The notes: generated by a model from the letters alone, not told the origin. 64,000 nucleotides of DNA from Alphaproteobacteria bacterium (GCA_019245415.1 JAFARO010000004.1:930001-994000); one strand, 5' to 3'; counted from the stretch's first letter, positions 1 through 8,275 are shown. Program-made: numbers and translations.

Positions 1-2
1 AC

Positions 3-227
3 CATCGCGGCCGCCGCCGCAAGGTGCGCTCGCACGAGATCGGCGTCTCGGAAGTGTGCGTCGGCCACACCAACACGCTGTTGCGCGCCATGGCGCATGA
101 AATGATACATCAGTACCAGCAGCGCGCGCGGACCGAGACGCCGCACACCGAGCACAATGCGGAATTCCTGCGGCTTGCGCGCCTGGTCTGCCGCTATCAC
201 GGCTGGGACGAGAAGGAATTCCTGTAG
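3..227 (+). CDS. SprT-like zinc metalloprotease domain protein (5' truncated by window edge)
   Basis: The reading frame is open to the left edge of the window, so only the last 74 or so codons are seen. The visible part contains AHEMIHQYQ, which matches the HExxH zinc-binding and catalytic helix of SprT-like (SprT/Wss1-type) metallopeptidase domains, followed by the short His-containing stretch HTEHNAEFLRLA typical of that fold. Family role: zinc-dependent proteolysis or a zinc-binding scaffold; the actual substrate is unknown. It converges with and overlaps the next gene by about 30 bp. It lies outside the mobile element and is taken as chromosomal background. Confidence 0.7.
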   Translation, partial: HRGRRRKVRSHEIGVSEVCVGHTNTLLRAMAHEMIHQYQQRARTETPHTEHNAEFLRLARLVCRYHGWDEKEFL

Positions 228-628
228 AGGTCCCCGCCACTTTTCGTCGGATCGGGAGGTTGCGACCGCTTTTGCCGGCGCGCCTTGAATCCCACATACA
301 GGCTGGCGGCCGCGAGCGCATAAAGCATCCAATCGACGACGCTGTTGACCGAGTCCGGAAGAACGAGTCCGGCGACTCCGAAGCAGACCGACGCGGTGAA
401 CGACAATTGCTTCCAGGGCAGGGAATACGCCTTGCGGGTCTGCTTCCATTCGCGCAGTTCATCCTCGATGGACGGCGCCGGCGGACGCGGCTCCGGCAGG
501 GATTGCCTGTCCTCGCTGTCGTTGACGGCGATGGCCGGGCTGGAGGCTTGGCGCTGAGGCCGCTCGGCGAGCGAAGCTTGCAGAGGCCTGCCGGCGACGC
601 GTCGGCCAAACGCCGGACGATTGGGCAT
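197..628 (-). CDS. Small two-helix membrane protein, unknown function
   Basis: A 143-residue protein with a basic, Pro/Arg-rich N-terminal half and two adjacent hydrophobic segments at roughly residues 75-93 and 97-113 (QLSFTASVCFGVAGLVLP and VVDWMLYALAAASLYVGF), followed by a basic tail. No catalytic motif is visible. The topology is a hairpin in the inner membrane with both ends on the same side. The gene is convergent with the SprT-like gene and overlaps its last codons. I do not recognise the family; the call rests on the coherent membrane topology and on it being the only plausible ORF here. Confidence 0.55.
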   Translation of the reverse strand: MPNRPAFGRRVAGRPLQASLAERPQRQASSPAIAVNDSEDRQSLPEPRPPAPSIEDELREWKQTRKAYSLPWKQLSFTASVCFGVAGLVLPDSVNSVVDWMLYALAAASLYVGFKARRQKRSQPPDPTKSGGDLYRNSFSSQP

Positions 629-720
629 GGACTTAATCCCGCGGTGCGCCCCAACCCTGCGGCATCCGGCTTAGAACGGCGTTAAGAAATTCGAACGATT
701 TTGAATCGCGCAGCGACGAT

Positions 721-744
721 TCGCAGCGCAGGGATTGAACCTGC
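721..744 (-). other. tRNA T-arm-like fragment (possible old attachment scar)
   Basis: Read on the minus strand, 744-728 forms a perfect T-arm: stem GCAGG/CCTGC around the loop TTCAATC, followed by a seven-base stretch (727-721) where an acceptor 3' strand would be. No matching 5' half, no convincing anticodon loop and no encoded CCA follow. It may be the remnant of a tRNA 3' end left by an earlier integration, or chance similarity. Confidence 0.3.
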
Positions 745-799
745 GACCTGGCTAGACACCTTCACCCGGTGCGGTGCGGGGGTTCGTCTGATCATGTGG

Positions 800-1978
800 C
801 TAGAGGGACATTTCGAGAATATCGAGGCCGCGCTGAGCCATCTGGCGAGTGATGGTCAGGGCGGGAAAGAGCATAAGGACTTCTTCTTCAGCGGAGATAA
901 GCAGGCCGTTTTCGCGGCAAGTGTCGCCGACCGCAGAGGCGTAGGCGTCGTCCACAAGTTTTATGCCGATGGCGAAGCCTTTGCCCTGAGTGATGGCTTT
1001 GCCTTTGAAAGTCATCTGAGCGAGCCGAGAAAGAAAATACTCGCCGAGTCGGTTTGTATTTTCGAGAAGCTTGTTCTGATGACGCGTGAGATAGCGCAGA
1101 TTTGCCAGGGCAGCGGCGACGGCGCGCGGGTGCCAGCCATAGGTGGAATAGAGCCCGAAATCCTCCTTGATGGCGCTTGCTATTTTGGACGTCGTGATCA
1201 CGGCCCCTAGGCCGCCGTAGCCCCCGGTGATCGCCTTGGAGACGCAGAGAATATCGGGTTCAAGATCGAAATGCTCACAGGCAAATAGCTTTCCTGTCCG
1301 TCCAAACCCCGTGGCCACTTCATCGGCGATGAACAGAGTGCCGTAGCGGGTGCAAAGTTTGCGCACCCCAATGATGAACTCCCTGTCGGGAACCAGAGCG
1401 CCCAGATTGCAGATGATCGGCTCCATGATGAAGGCGGCAACGTCACGCTTTTTCAACAAGGTCTCCACCTTGCCAAGCGCCTTGCGATCGAGCGGCGGTT
1501 TGATCTTGTGGCAGTTCGGAAGGAGGTTTTTGAACGTTTCGCGGTTTTGCGCTGCACCGATGCTCATCGTGGCGATGGAGTTGCCATGGTAGCTGTCTTC
1601 AATCGAGACGAACTTGCCGCGCCCGGTGTAGGCCATTGCAATTTGCAGGGCCCCTTCGACGGATTCAGTGCCACCGGTCGTGCGATAGGAGACTGCGAGC
1701 TTGCCCGGCGTGATGCGGGCGAGGATTTCGGCGAGCTGTGTCCAAGGGCGGTAAAGGTAGTCGGGGTGGACGTAATCGGGGCCATCGAACTTCCCCACCG
1801 CCGCGCGAACCTCTGTGTTTCCCCACCCCAGATTGCCCACGCACCATCCCATCATGAAGTCGATGTATTTGCGCCCGCGGCTGTCGATCAGATAGCTGTC
1901 AACGGAGTTTCCGACGACGACATCCTCAGGTGTACCTCGGCGTCCAAAGTGCTTCCTGTCGAGTTGGCGGAGGTTCAC
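800..1978 (-). CDS. Class III PLP-dependent aminotransferase
   Basis: A 392-residue fold-type I, class III aminotransferase (the acetylornithine/omega-amino acid/glutamate-1-semialdehyde group). Visible motifs are the phosphate-binding GGTESVEGA near residue 102, the SYHGN segment near 129, ADEV (Asp219, which contacts the PLP ring nitrogen) and SKAITGG with the Schiff-base lysine at Lys248. Length is slightly short for the family but all core motifs are present. The reaction would be transfer of an amino group between an amine and a keto acid; the substrate cannot be read from the sequence. The start has a good ribosome site (AGGAGA) in the 16-bp gap after the upstream gene, so the two form an operon. 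It lies between the tRNA-like scar and the ICE. Confidence 0.85.
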   Translation of the reverse strand: MNLRQLDRKHFGRRGTPEDVVVGNSVDSYLIDSRGRKYIDFMMGWCVGNLGWGNTEVRAAVGKFDGPDYVHPDYLYRPWTQLAEILARITPGKLAVSYRTTGGTESVEGALQIAMAYTGRGKFVSIEDSYHGNSIATMSIGAAQNRETFKNLLPNCHKIKPPLDRKALGKVETLLKKRDVAAFIMEPIICNLGALVPDREFIIGVRKLCTRYGTLFIADEVATGFGRTGKLFACEHFDLEPDILCVSKAITGGYGGLGAVITTSKIASAIKEDFGLYSTYGWHPRAVAAALANLRYLTRHQNKLLENTNRLGEYFLSRLAQMTFKGKAITQGKGFAIGIKLVDDAYASAVGDTCRENGLLISAEEEVLMLFPALTITRQMAQRGLDILEMSL

Positions 1979-1994
1979 ATCGGTCTCCTGTCAC

Positions 1995-2690
1995 CTAGCG
2001 ATATTCGTCCGATCCCTGCACCCAAAGGAAAGACTGAATATCGATCATGTCGCGTGGGCGGAGGTCGCGAATCTTCTTGCGCGTCACCTCCGCCATCTCA
2101 AGATATGATTTGTAAGTCGCCCAATTCGGACGTGACTTATATTCAAAATTTAGTCCCAGCTGCCGCGCTGCTTCGTTGGTCGTGTTTGGTTTCAAGAAGA
2201 TGTGGGTGTCCGGTTGAGCAATGAAGCCAAACACCGTAACAAGCGGCCAGGTTAGGACGCGCGTCTTTTTTCGCGGAAGTCGCTCAATTGCTGCGACCCA
2301 GCTTTCAAACCGGTGCTCCAGAGCTTCCTGGCCACACAGCAACTCGAACAATCCGTCTGCAAACCGCTTTGCGCCGGCATCGCTTCGAACTGCATCCCGC
2401 AAAGCCATCTTCTCGAAAGAAAACAGCAGGCTTCGTCCAGACTCGATTTTCACAGCTTTGGCGGCAATCTCGCGATGAGCGCCGGCACTCAATTGCGCCC
2501 GGAGGTTCCCGCGGTTGAACGCGGCCACCCATTCTTCGTGAGCTTCCCATTTGTAGGTTCGTTCCCACGCGAGGTACGTCTCATCATTGAATCCGCCGGG
2601 GAACCTGCGGAGGAACTTGCGGCGGGCGCGTTCGAATGGCTCCAACGATCCGGTCCGCTTGCGCGCCGAGGTAGATAGCTCCGTCCGCAT
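1995..2690 (-). CDS. Conserved hypothetical protein, first gene of aminotransferase operon
   Basis: About 231 residues, mostly charged and soluble, with no signal peptide or TM segment. The ATG at 2690 is chosen over a GTG two codons upstream; neither has a strong ribosome site. The C-terminal part has a compact, family-like block (RPRDMIDIQSFLWVQGSDEY), preceded by FLKPNTTNEAARQLGL. I do not recognise a named domain. It is co-directional with the aminotransferase gene 16 bp downstream, so the two are probably co-transcribed. It is the last gene before the ICE boundary. Confidence 0.6.
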   Translation of the reverse strand: MRTELSTSARKRTGSLEPFERARRKFLRRFPGGFNDETYLAWERTYKWEAHEEWVAAFNRGNLRAQLSAGAHREIAAKAVKIESGRSLLFSFEKMALRDAVRSDAGAKRFADGLFELLCGQEALEHRFESWVAAIERLPRKKTRVLTWPLVTVFGFIAQPDTHIFLKPNTTNEAARQLGLNFEYKSRPNWATYKSYLEMAEVTRKKIRDLRPRDMIDIQSFLWVQGSDEYR

Positions 2691-2836
2691 ATCCACAATG
2701 AACGGCTGCGCCCAAGCTAAGTTGCCAGCTATTTTGTTCGCTCTGCAGGTCCCGTATCGATCAGTGCGAAGGGTTGATGGGCAGCGCTTCTATCGTCTAC
2801 CTGCCTCGAAGCCCACGCCGTATGATTTCCGAGCTT

Positions 2837-2886
2837 ATGGTGGGCGCGACAGGGATTGAACCTGTGACCCCTCCCGTGTGAAGGGA
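2837..2886. repeat. Left attachment site (3' part of tRNA-Val)
   Basis: Fifty bases identical to 56590-56639. They cover the CCA end, the acceptor 3' strand, the T arm, the variable region and the 3' half of the anticodon arm of tRNA-Val. After base 2886 the sequence departs from the tRNA, so no 5' half is present here. This is the element-chromosome junction beside the integrase gene. Confidence 0.93.
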
Positions 2887-2887
2887 A

Positions 2888-3916
2888 TTAAGATGCCTTT
2901 CGTGTCAAAGACTTAGCACTGGAAGAACGCCTTTTCCACGGCTTTTCCACGGGTAGCAGCGTCGCCCTCTGACTTTCCTCACTTGCGACCACATGCGTGT
3001 AGCGCGCCACTGACGCTTCATCGCGCCAGCGTCCCGTCGCGACAAGGCCCGTCTTGTCGAGGCCGGCGTAGCGGCGCATCCACGTCGCGTAGGTGTGGCA
3101 GAAGATGTGGAAGGTCAGGAACGATACGTCCGGCCCAGTCGCTTTCTTAACAGCCGCCATGAGGCTGTAGAGGCGCCCGCACTTCGTGAACCGGAAGACC
3201 TTCTGTCCGCGACGGTCCAGGCCGCGCGGGTGACGCTTAAGCGCCGCGATCACGACGGGCGGCAGATAGACGCCGCGCGGATCGTCGTTCTTCGACTCCC
3301 GCACATAGGCGAAACTCTCCTTCATCTCGACCTGATCGACCATCATGGTCAGCGCCTCGGTGAGGCGCATACCCGTGTAGCAGAGCGTGGTGAGGAAGAT
3401 TTCAAATTCCTCGTCGATCTTGCCGGCGGCTTTGAAGACACGGAACGCCTGGTCGGGCTTTAGCCAGTCGGTCCTTTTGCTGCCGCGCCACCCCTTTGGG
3501 CGCTTCAGCTTCCCGTCAACGCCGGCGTGCTTGAGGATCGCAGAAACGACGGTGTGGACCTGCCGATTGCGTGTCTGTGCCGTGCCCTCGGGGTAGAGCT
3601 TGACGGCTGCCTGGTCGATCGCCTGCTGAGTGATCTCGGACAGAAGCTGTTGGCCGAAATGATCGACGACGGGCTGGACGAACCGTTCGTTGCCGGTCTC
3701 GGCCATGTAGTTGACGGCGGCGTCTAGGAATGTGGGCTCGTCTGGCTTGGCGAAGGTGCCGCGCTCGATTTCCTCTTTCCAGAGCTTGAGGACTTTTGCT
3801 GCCGTAGGGCGGTCAGACGCTTTTGTGCTTCGGTCCACATAGGTCCGCAGATAGGTGCCGCGGACAGACCAATACGGCGATTTGCCTTCACGGGGCGGAA
3901 TGAGTTTGAGCGGCAT
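2888..3916 (-). CDS. int: Tyrosine recombinase / ICE integrase with altered catalytic arginine
   Basis: A 342-residue phage-type integrase, C-terminal end one base from the left att repeat. An N-terminal AP2-like arm-binding region, a SAM-like core-binding domain (about 60-140) and the catalytic domain (about 150-320) are evident. Catalytic residues seen: Arg184 in TGMRLTEAL, Lys209, His270, His274, Trp297 in GRWRDE and the nucleophile Tyr306 in VARYTHV. The conserved H-x-x-R-H box reads HIFCH: the second catalytic Arg (position 273) is Cys, codon TGC at 3100-3098, one transition from CGC. Family knowledge says this Arg contacts the scissile phosphate, so activity is probably impaired. It overlaps the upstream HTH gene by 193 bp in another frame, as is usual for this pair. 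Confidence 0.92.
   Translation of the reverse strand: MPLKLIPPREGKSPYWSVRGTYLRTYVDRSTKASDRPTAAKVLKLWKEEIERGTFAKPDEPTFLDAAVNYMAETGNERFVQPVVDHFGQQLLSEITQQAIDQAAVKLYPEGTAQTRNRQVHTVVSAILKHAGVDGKLKRPKGWRGSKRTDWLKPDQAFRVFKAAGKIDEEFEIFLTTLCYTGMRLTEALTMMVDQVEMKESFAYVRESKNDDPRGVYLPPVVIAALKRHPRGLDRRGQKVFRFTKCGRLYSLMAAVKKATGPDVSFLTFHIFCHTYATWMRRYAGLDKTGLVATGRWRDEASVARYTHVVASEESQRATLLPVEKPWKRRSSSAKSLTRKAS
2932..2952 (+). repeat. Paired TTTTCCACGG direct repeats, left end (candidate integrase arm sites)
   Basis: Two copies of TTTTCCACGG at 2932-2941 and 2943-2952, spaced 11 bp (one helical turn), 46 bp inside the left att core and within the 3' end of the integrase gene. The same pair, with the same spacing and orientation, occurs at the right end. 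Arm-type integrase sites have this arrangement; binding is inferred. Confidence 0.5.
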
Positions 3917-4110
3917 GATGCGCCTTCCTCACGCATGGCACTGATTAGTGCCATCATATCACGCTCCGTGAACAGTTTTCGACGGCCATTCGAAAAATAG
4001 TGAGGATGTAACTTGATAATTTCCTGCAGGACGCGCCGGCAGATGCGCATCCGCGCCGCTGCTTCGTCCATTGTGTAAACCAACTCTGAACGTCCGAGTT
4101 CATCGCTCAA
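3724..4110 (-). CDS. Small helix-turn-helix protein overlapping the integrase gene
   Basis: A 128-residue product whose first 65 residues form a MerR/excisionase-like winged HTH (YTMDEAAARMRICRRVLQEI, then GRRKLFTERDMMALI). The C-terminal half is Ser/Lys-rich and is encoded inside the integrase gene in a different frame; that arrangement and tail composition are familiar for HTH genes preceding rhizobial integrases. The start is TTG at 4110, with AGGGA upstream; no in-frame ATG comes before residue 14. Likely role: directionality factor or regulator of the integrase. A separate RdfS-like HTH is encoded at 24289, so which one drives excision is open. Confidence 0.65.
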   Translation of the reverse strand: MSDELGRSELVYTMDEAAARMRICRRVLQEIIKLHPHYFSNGRRKLFTERDMMALISAMREEGASCRSNSFRPVKANRRIGLSAAPICGPMWTEAQKRLTALRQQKSSSSGKRKSSAAPSPSQTSPHS

Positions 4111-4623
4111 AACGCATTGTCCCTAGAACGATAGATTGATTCTGGAAACCAAGCCTGCTGTCCATAGCGCCCGAGAGGGGAGCGTGAGAGAGCGCACATA
4201 AAGGAATGCTGGTAGAAGAGTTTCTTCGCGCGGAGAGACGAAGCTTGTAAGAGATTCCGGTGATGCGGAGCACGCCTCAGACCTCGGTTTCAGCTCAAGG
4301 CTGTTAGAGAGGCAATACGAGCAACACGGGGTTGGCTCACGGTTCCCAAATGAACGCCACCTGAACGCTGGTCCCATTTCCCGTTCAGGGCGGAGCGGCT
4401 ACACATGCCGCCATTGGACGTTCCCATTTGTTGGAGATCCGGGTAGGCCCATGGAACGTGAACAAATAGTGGACACGTGCGAAGACCGAACGTCATTTGT
4501 TCGGCTCCCGTCGAGCAATAATGTGTCCGTGCTCAAATTGGGCGCCAATGTTACTATGAGTGGAACTAAGCTTGGCACTCGCGTCGCCGTCCTGTTTATT
4601 GGGGACCATCGAGGGGGGACATC
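4111..4623. other. Intergenic region between integrase module and transporter cassette
   Basis: About 510 bp with no convincing gene; the ORFs here lack ribosome sites and family-like sequence. It holds an inverted repeat GAACAAAT (4460-4467) / ATTTGTTC (4495-4502) with a 27-bp gap, and related TTCCCAAATG / CCCATTTG motifs around 4335-4435. These may be operator sites for the divergent integrase module or the cassette promoter. Confidence 0.5.
4572..4600 (+). promoter_or_regulatory. Candidate promoter of the transporter/radical SAM cassette
   Basis: TTGGCA at 4572-4577, a 17-bp spacer, then TTTATT at 4595-4600, just before the first cassette gene. The -35 is good (5/6), the -10 moderate (4/6). 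Transcription would begin near 4607 and give a very short leader with the GAGGGGGG ribosome site. No alternative promoter is obvious before the later cassette genes. Confidence 0.4.
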
Positions 4624-5685
4624 ATGAACAGGTTGGTCAGACTTGCGCTTGTCTTACTGACGGCGGCTACCGTCGTGTCCTGCGGGCAACCCACGGCTCA
4701 AAAAAGCATCGGGGTTGTCGCACCACTTACAGGAGAAGGGGCGACCTACGGCGCGTCGATGAAGCGCGGCATTGAGCTAGCGATGGAGGGTTCCGGGATC
4801 AAACTCATATACGAGGACGACAAGCTCAGTCCGAAGGACGGTGTCGCCGCCATCCAAAAATTGATATCGCTTGACAACGTTTCGATTGTCTACGGATCCG
4901 CAGCTTCAGGCGTTACGTCCGCAATAGTGCCGATCGCAGATCAAAACAAAGTAGTGCTGTTTTCATCAATCTCGACAGCGGACAGTCTGAACAACGCTGG
5001 CCCTTACTTCTTCCGGAACGTTCCAGCCAATTCAATTCAGGGCAAGACTGCGGCTGAGTTTGTCGCGAATACCCTAAAGGGTCATACCGTGGCGATATTC
5101 AACAAGAATGATGAGTACGGAACAAACCTGGCATCAAGTTTCCGCCAGCATGTGCGCGCTTTAGGGTTGCAGATAGCTTATGACAGCAGCTACCAACCCA
5201 CAGACACGGACTTTCGGAATCAACTTCTCAAAATCAAGAACGCAGGCGTAGATGCCGTCTTCATACCCGGCAACTATCAAGATACCGGCATCATCTTGAA
5301 GCAAGCTTCGGAGCTGGGAATCACTGCAGTCTGGATCGGGGGTGATGGTTCCTACAGCCCGAGCTTGCTCCAATACGCCGGCCCGGCGGCAGAGGGATTC
5401 ATTTGTACCATTATGGCGGTCGACCAGACGACCCCGATGTACAAGGACTTCGAAAGCAGGTTCTTGAAGGCTTACGGCCGCAAGCCCGACGTGTATGACA
5501 CCTATGCCTATGAAGCTGGGTTGATTCTCCGTCAGTTAGTAGAAAAGGGCGGTGCGAACTACAAACAAATTCTCGACTCCACCACCTTCAACTCCTTCTC
5601 CGGTCCTCTCAAGTTCGTGAATGGTCAGGTTGATCGCGCATATGGCTTGGTTCAGGTGAAGAACGGACAATTTGTACCGCGATGA
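4624..5685 (+). CDS. Branched-chain-amino-acid-type ABC transporter substrate-binding lipoprotein
   Basis: A 353-residue periplasmic-binding protein of the LivJ/LivK (Peripla_BP_6) family. Residues 1-20 are a lipoprotein signal ending in VVSC, with the lipidated Cys at position 20, so it should be anchored in a membrane facing the periplasm. The mature part starts with the family hallmark IGVVAPLTGEGATYGASMKRGIELA and contains the usual GSAASGVTSA ligand-loop segment near 92 and the YDTYAYEAG block near 300. Ligand unknown. The ribosome site is GAGGGGGG six bases upstream of the ATG. The stop overlaps the next start by 4 bp. The matching permeases and ATPases are encoded 4-7 kb downstream in the same direction, so this is the first gene of one cassette. 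Confidence 0.9.
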   Translation: MNRLVRLALVLLTAATVVSCGQPTAQKSIGVVAPLTGEGATYGASMKRGIELAMEGSGIKLIYEDDKLSPKDGVAAIQKLISLDNVSIVYGSAASGVTSAIVPIADQNKVVLFSSISTADSLNNAGPYFFRNVPANSIQGKTAAEFVANTLKGHTVAIFNKNDEYGTNLASSFRQHVRALGLQIAYDSSYQPTDTDFRNQLLKIKNAGVDAVFIPGNYQDTGIILKQASELGITAVWIGGDGSYSPSLLQYAGPAAEGFICTIMAVDQTTPMYKDFESRFLKAYGRKPDVYDTYAYEAGLILRQLVEKGGANYKQILDSTTFNSFSGPLKFVNGQVDRAYGLVQVKNGQFVPR

Positions 5686-6833
5686 GAAGCATTCCAAATA
5701 TCCCTGAGGTCTATCGGCGGTTTCCCCCGGACTACGTGAATGACATACGTGGTTGGGCGTTTGATCAACGCACAATTCGGGAGAACGTTGGCAAGCTACT
5801 AACTCTCGATATCGACTTTGGCAACATTTGCACGTTGAATTGTCCGAGTTGTTTTCGAAAGAACAACAACGTTGATGTTGGAACAAGTCGCCAACTCGGT
5901 TTCGACGATCTTTCAAGGGTTATCCTGGATGCTAAGAAGCTGGGATTGCGCAGCGTAAAATTTCTTGGAGCGGGAGATCCATTCGAGAACCACGGATTTC
6001 TCGATTTCCTTCGCTTCCTCAAGTCTGAAGGCATCGTTCCTCTGATTTTCACAAAAGGGCACGTTATCGGCGACGACGCGTTGGTAAAAAAATACTTCGG
6101 CTACCTCGGCATCTCGAGAGGCGAGGATCTCGTCGATGCGTTGTTTGAATGCGACGCGAGCATAATGCTCGGCTTCAATTCATTCGACGACCAGCTTCAA
6201 GCGAAACTCGTTGGTGCCCCAGTGGACTACGTTTTGGCACGTAACCGTTCGCTGATGATGCTGTCAGAACGTGGCTTCGCGGCTTCGAATCCCACACGCC
6301 TAGCCCTTGCAGTAAACCCAATCACGAAATCGAACGTCGCCGAAGCCTTTGATATCTACAGGTGGGGCAGGCTTCGCAATTTCTATGCGATAGTGACTCC
6401 AACCATGATCAGCGGTAGGGCCCGAAAGACGGGTACCTGGAATGCGATAAACCCTTCCTACGAGCAGCTGATCGATTTGTACGCAAAAATCTACACCTTC
6501 AATATCGATTCGGGTCTGCAGACACTCGAACAGATCAGGCGTGAGGGAATATCGGCCTATGCAGGGGGACATCCCTGCAATCAAGTTTCGACAGGGGTTT
6601 ATGTTACCCTCGGCGGCACTGTCCTTAGTTGTCCTGGCTCTGAGGTCGCCATTGAAGGGGACATCTGGAAGAACACTCTAAGCGAAATCTGGGATGCATC
6701 CAGTAATCGTGCACGCGCTGGAAAGTTTAATTGCGGTTGTATCGCAAAGGATGGTAAAAGTATCCCGACAAGTCTTTACACTGATGTAATGCGGCTGGTG
6801 GAGCAGCACTATACCTTGGAGATGGCCCTCTAG
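5682..6833 (+). CDS. Radical SAM / SPASM domain protein
   Basis: A 383-residue radical SAM enzyme. Cys50, Cys54 and Cys57 (CTLNCPSC) are the CX3CX2C ligands of the 4Fe-4S cluster that cleaves S-adenosylmethionine; GAGDP near 103 fits the SAM-binding GGE-type strand. The C-terminal quarter looks like a SPASM domain: HPCNQ, then VTLGGTVLSCPGSE, GDIWKNTLSEIWD and CGCIA, giving Cys residues for auxiliary clusters. SPASM enzymes usually modify ribosomal peptides or proteins, sometimes small molecules; no precursor peptide gene is visible nearby. It is translationally coupled (ATGA, 4-bp overlap) to the binding-protein gene, so transport and modification are probably linked. It is not of the viperin type. 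Substrate unknown. Confidence 0.85.
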   Translation: MRSIPNIPEVYRRFPPDYVNDIRGWAFDQRTIRENVGKLLTLDIDFGNICTLNCPSCFRKNNNVDVGTSRQLGFDDLSRVILDAKKLGLRSVKFLGAGDPFENHGFLDFLRFLKSEGIVPLIFTKGHVIGDDALVKKYFGYLGISRGEDLVDALFECDASIMLGFNSFDDQLQAKLVGAPVDYVLARNRSLMMLSERGFAASNPTRLALAVNPITKSNVAEAFDIYRWGRLRNFYAIVTPTMISGRARKTGTWNAINPSYEQLIDLYAKIYTFNIDSGLQTLEQIRREGISAYAGGHPCNQVSTGVYVTLGGTVLSCPGSEVAIEGDIWKNTLSEIWDASSNRARAGKFNCGCIAKDGKSIPTSLYTDVMRLVEQHYTLEMAL

Positions 6834-6880
6834 GCATTTCTAAATCGCTGTGGTTACGCCGGCCATCGAGGGGGGCTTCG

Positions 6881-8209
6881 ATGACTGCAGTACCGGGACA
6901 GAATTCCGAAAACTCGGGTCAAGGCTCAGCTGGGACGACTGCTCCCAGCGGGCAGGTCGAACACCACGCGCATAGGCAATTCGGCCTTGATGACGTCCTC
7001 ATGCTTTGGACAGTCATGAGCATATTCATTCCGATGATTTGGGTGACGAGGCGTTTGATAAGAAAGAAATGGGCGCCGAGATGGCGGCAGTTCGAAAAAA
7101 TTACAGCTTATGCGGTTCCAGCAGGCTGGCTGGCAATTGTCACGATCATACCATTGCTAACGATGATCCCGGCGTTCAGCGATGTCTATTGGCAGTTTGT
7201 CGTTATCGTAGGCCTATTGGGAACGTTTCTGCCTCTCTGCTTCATCGAGGTAAAATCGAGTCTGGACGAGATTGCTCTTCAGGCAGCTAAAACCAAGGAA
7301 GCCGTCGACCGTACGCAGCAACTCCAGTTTTCCGTTCGAGAGCTCTTGGAGACATCATATCGAATACTCACCGCATACCGCCAAAAGCTCGTGGAGAATT
7401 TTTTCAATAAATTTTCTGACTCCGATCAGCTATCGACTGAGCACAAAAAAATCTGCCTCGAAATTTATGGCCAGAAGTTCGAGGAGATGTGCGAGCAACT
7501 CGATAAGCAGGAGATGTATCTGCGCAGCAGCAGGTTTGAAAAAATATGGAGCATGCTGGCAGCAGAGCCAGACTATCAAAGCATTTGCGATCTATCGTCA
7601 TATTCGAGAGCCAAACTGGCCGCTTCGAACTACGATACCTTTTACTACGGTCTTCAAACATCTTGGGATCGCCGGCTGACGCGCGAGATCAAGACTTTGG
7701 ATAGCTACAAAGGGACATTTCAAAAGGTTCTTGTCTATTCCAAGCCGGCTGTATGGGACAAGGCGAGCCCTCCACCTTGTCGACGGACAGAAGTGTCAAA
7801 GTGCGATCACGTTAGCTGTCCGGCTTCCGAGAAATGCATAGTTAAGCCGATCGCCACGCATTGGGTTACGGCCGCAAAGAGCTTCAATGCCAAGCACGCT
7901 ACGGGTGGTGCTGACCGGTGGTCCATTCATCTCATATCTAGGGAGGTGGTCGAAGCGCGCGTCCAGTTCGTCAACAACGCATACGAGCAAGCTGCTCCTA
8001 ATCGGCATGGGTTAGACAGCATCGATATCGGGCTATTCGGGACAGCATTCGTGGGTGAAGAATTCAAAGTCCCGATTGAGCTCGACGATCAACAGCACCT
8101 GATGAAAGACTATTTGTATCGGATCCGGCACAAGCCGGAACTGGTCGCAGAACTCCGCGAGGCGTTCGGACAAATCGTTGTGGTGGACGCCGAGCTCAGC
8201 GCGGCCTAA
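6881..8209 (+). CDS. Three-TM membrane protein with conserved cytosolic domain, paralogue A
   Basis: A 442-residue protein: a polar N-terminus, hydrophobic segments at about 38-57, 76-98 and 103-123, then a soluble domain of about 320 residues. The soluble domain is homologous to that of the next gene. Shared blocks are YLRSSRFEKIW, SICDLSSY, FQKVLVY, the cysteine cluster C308-DHVS-C313-PASEK-C319 with following VKPIA..W, and LDSIDIGLFGTAFVGEEFK near 378-396. I do not recognise the family. The three spaced Cys plus His could bind metal or act in redox. The start is set by a GAGGGGGG site inside a 13-bp sequence identical to that before the cassette's first gene. Role unknown; a membrane-tethered sensor or effector working with the transporter is plausible. 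Confidence 0.8.
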   Translation: MTAVPGQNSENSGQGSAGTTAPSGQVEHHAHRQFGLDDVLMLWTVMSIFIPMIWVTRRLIRKKWAPRWRQFEKITAYAVPAGWLAIVTIIPLLTMIPAFSDVYWQFVVIVGLLGTFLPLCFIEVKSSLDEIALQAAKTKEAVDRTQQLQFSVRELLETSYRILTAYRQKLVENFFNKFSDSDQLSTEHKKICLEIYGQKFEEMCEQLDKQEMYLRSSRFEKIWSMLAAEPDYQSICDLSSYSRAKLAASNYDTFYYGLQTSWDRRLTREIKTLDSYKGTFQKVLVYSKPAVWDKASPPPCRRTEVSKCDHVSCPASEKCIVKPIATHWVTAAKSFNAKHATGGADRWSIHLISREVVEARVQFVNNAYEQAAPNRHGLDSIDIGLFGTAFVGEEFKVPIELDDQQHLMKDYLYRIRHKPELVAELREAFGQIVVVDAELSAA

Positions 8210-8275
8210 CGAGTGAGCGCGTTGACAGGAAGTGGTTGGATTATGCCGACGGGATGACAATTGTTGGGGGCGACG

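Noticed and set aside
4123..4775. Small ORFs that could have been a precursor peptide for the radical SAM enzyme
   Set aside because: No ribosome site, no leader/core pattern, and the plus-strand one overlaps the lipoprotein gene in another frame.
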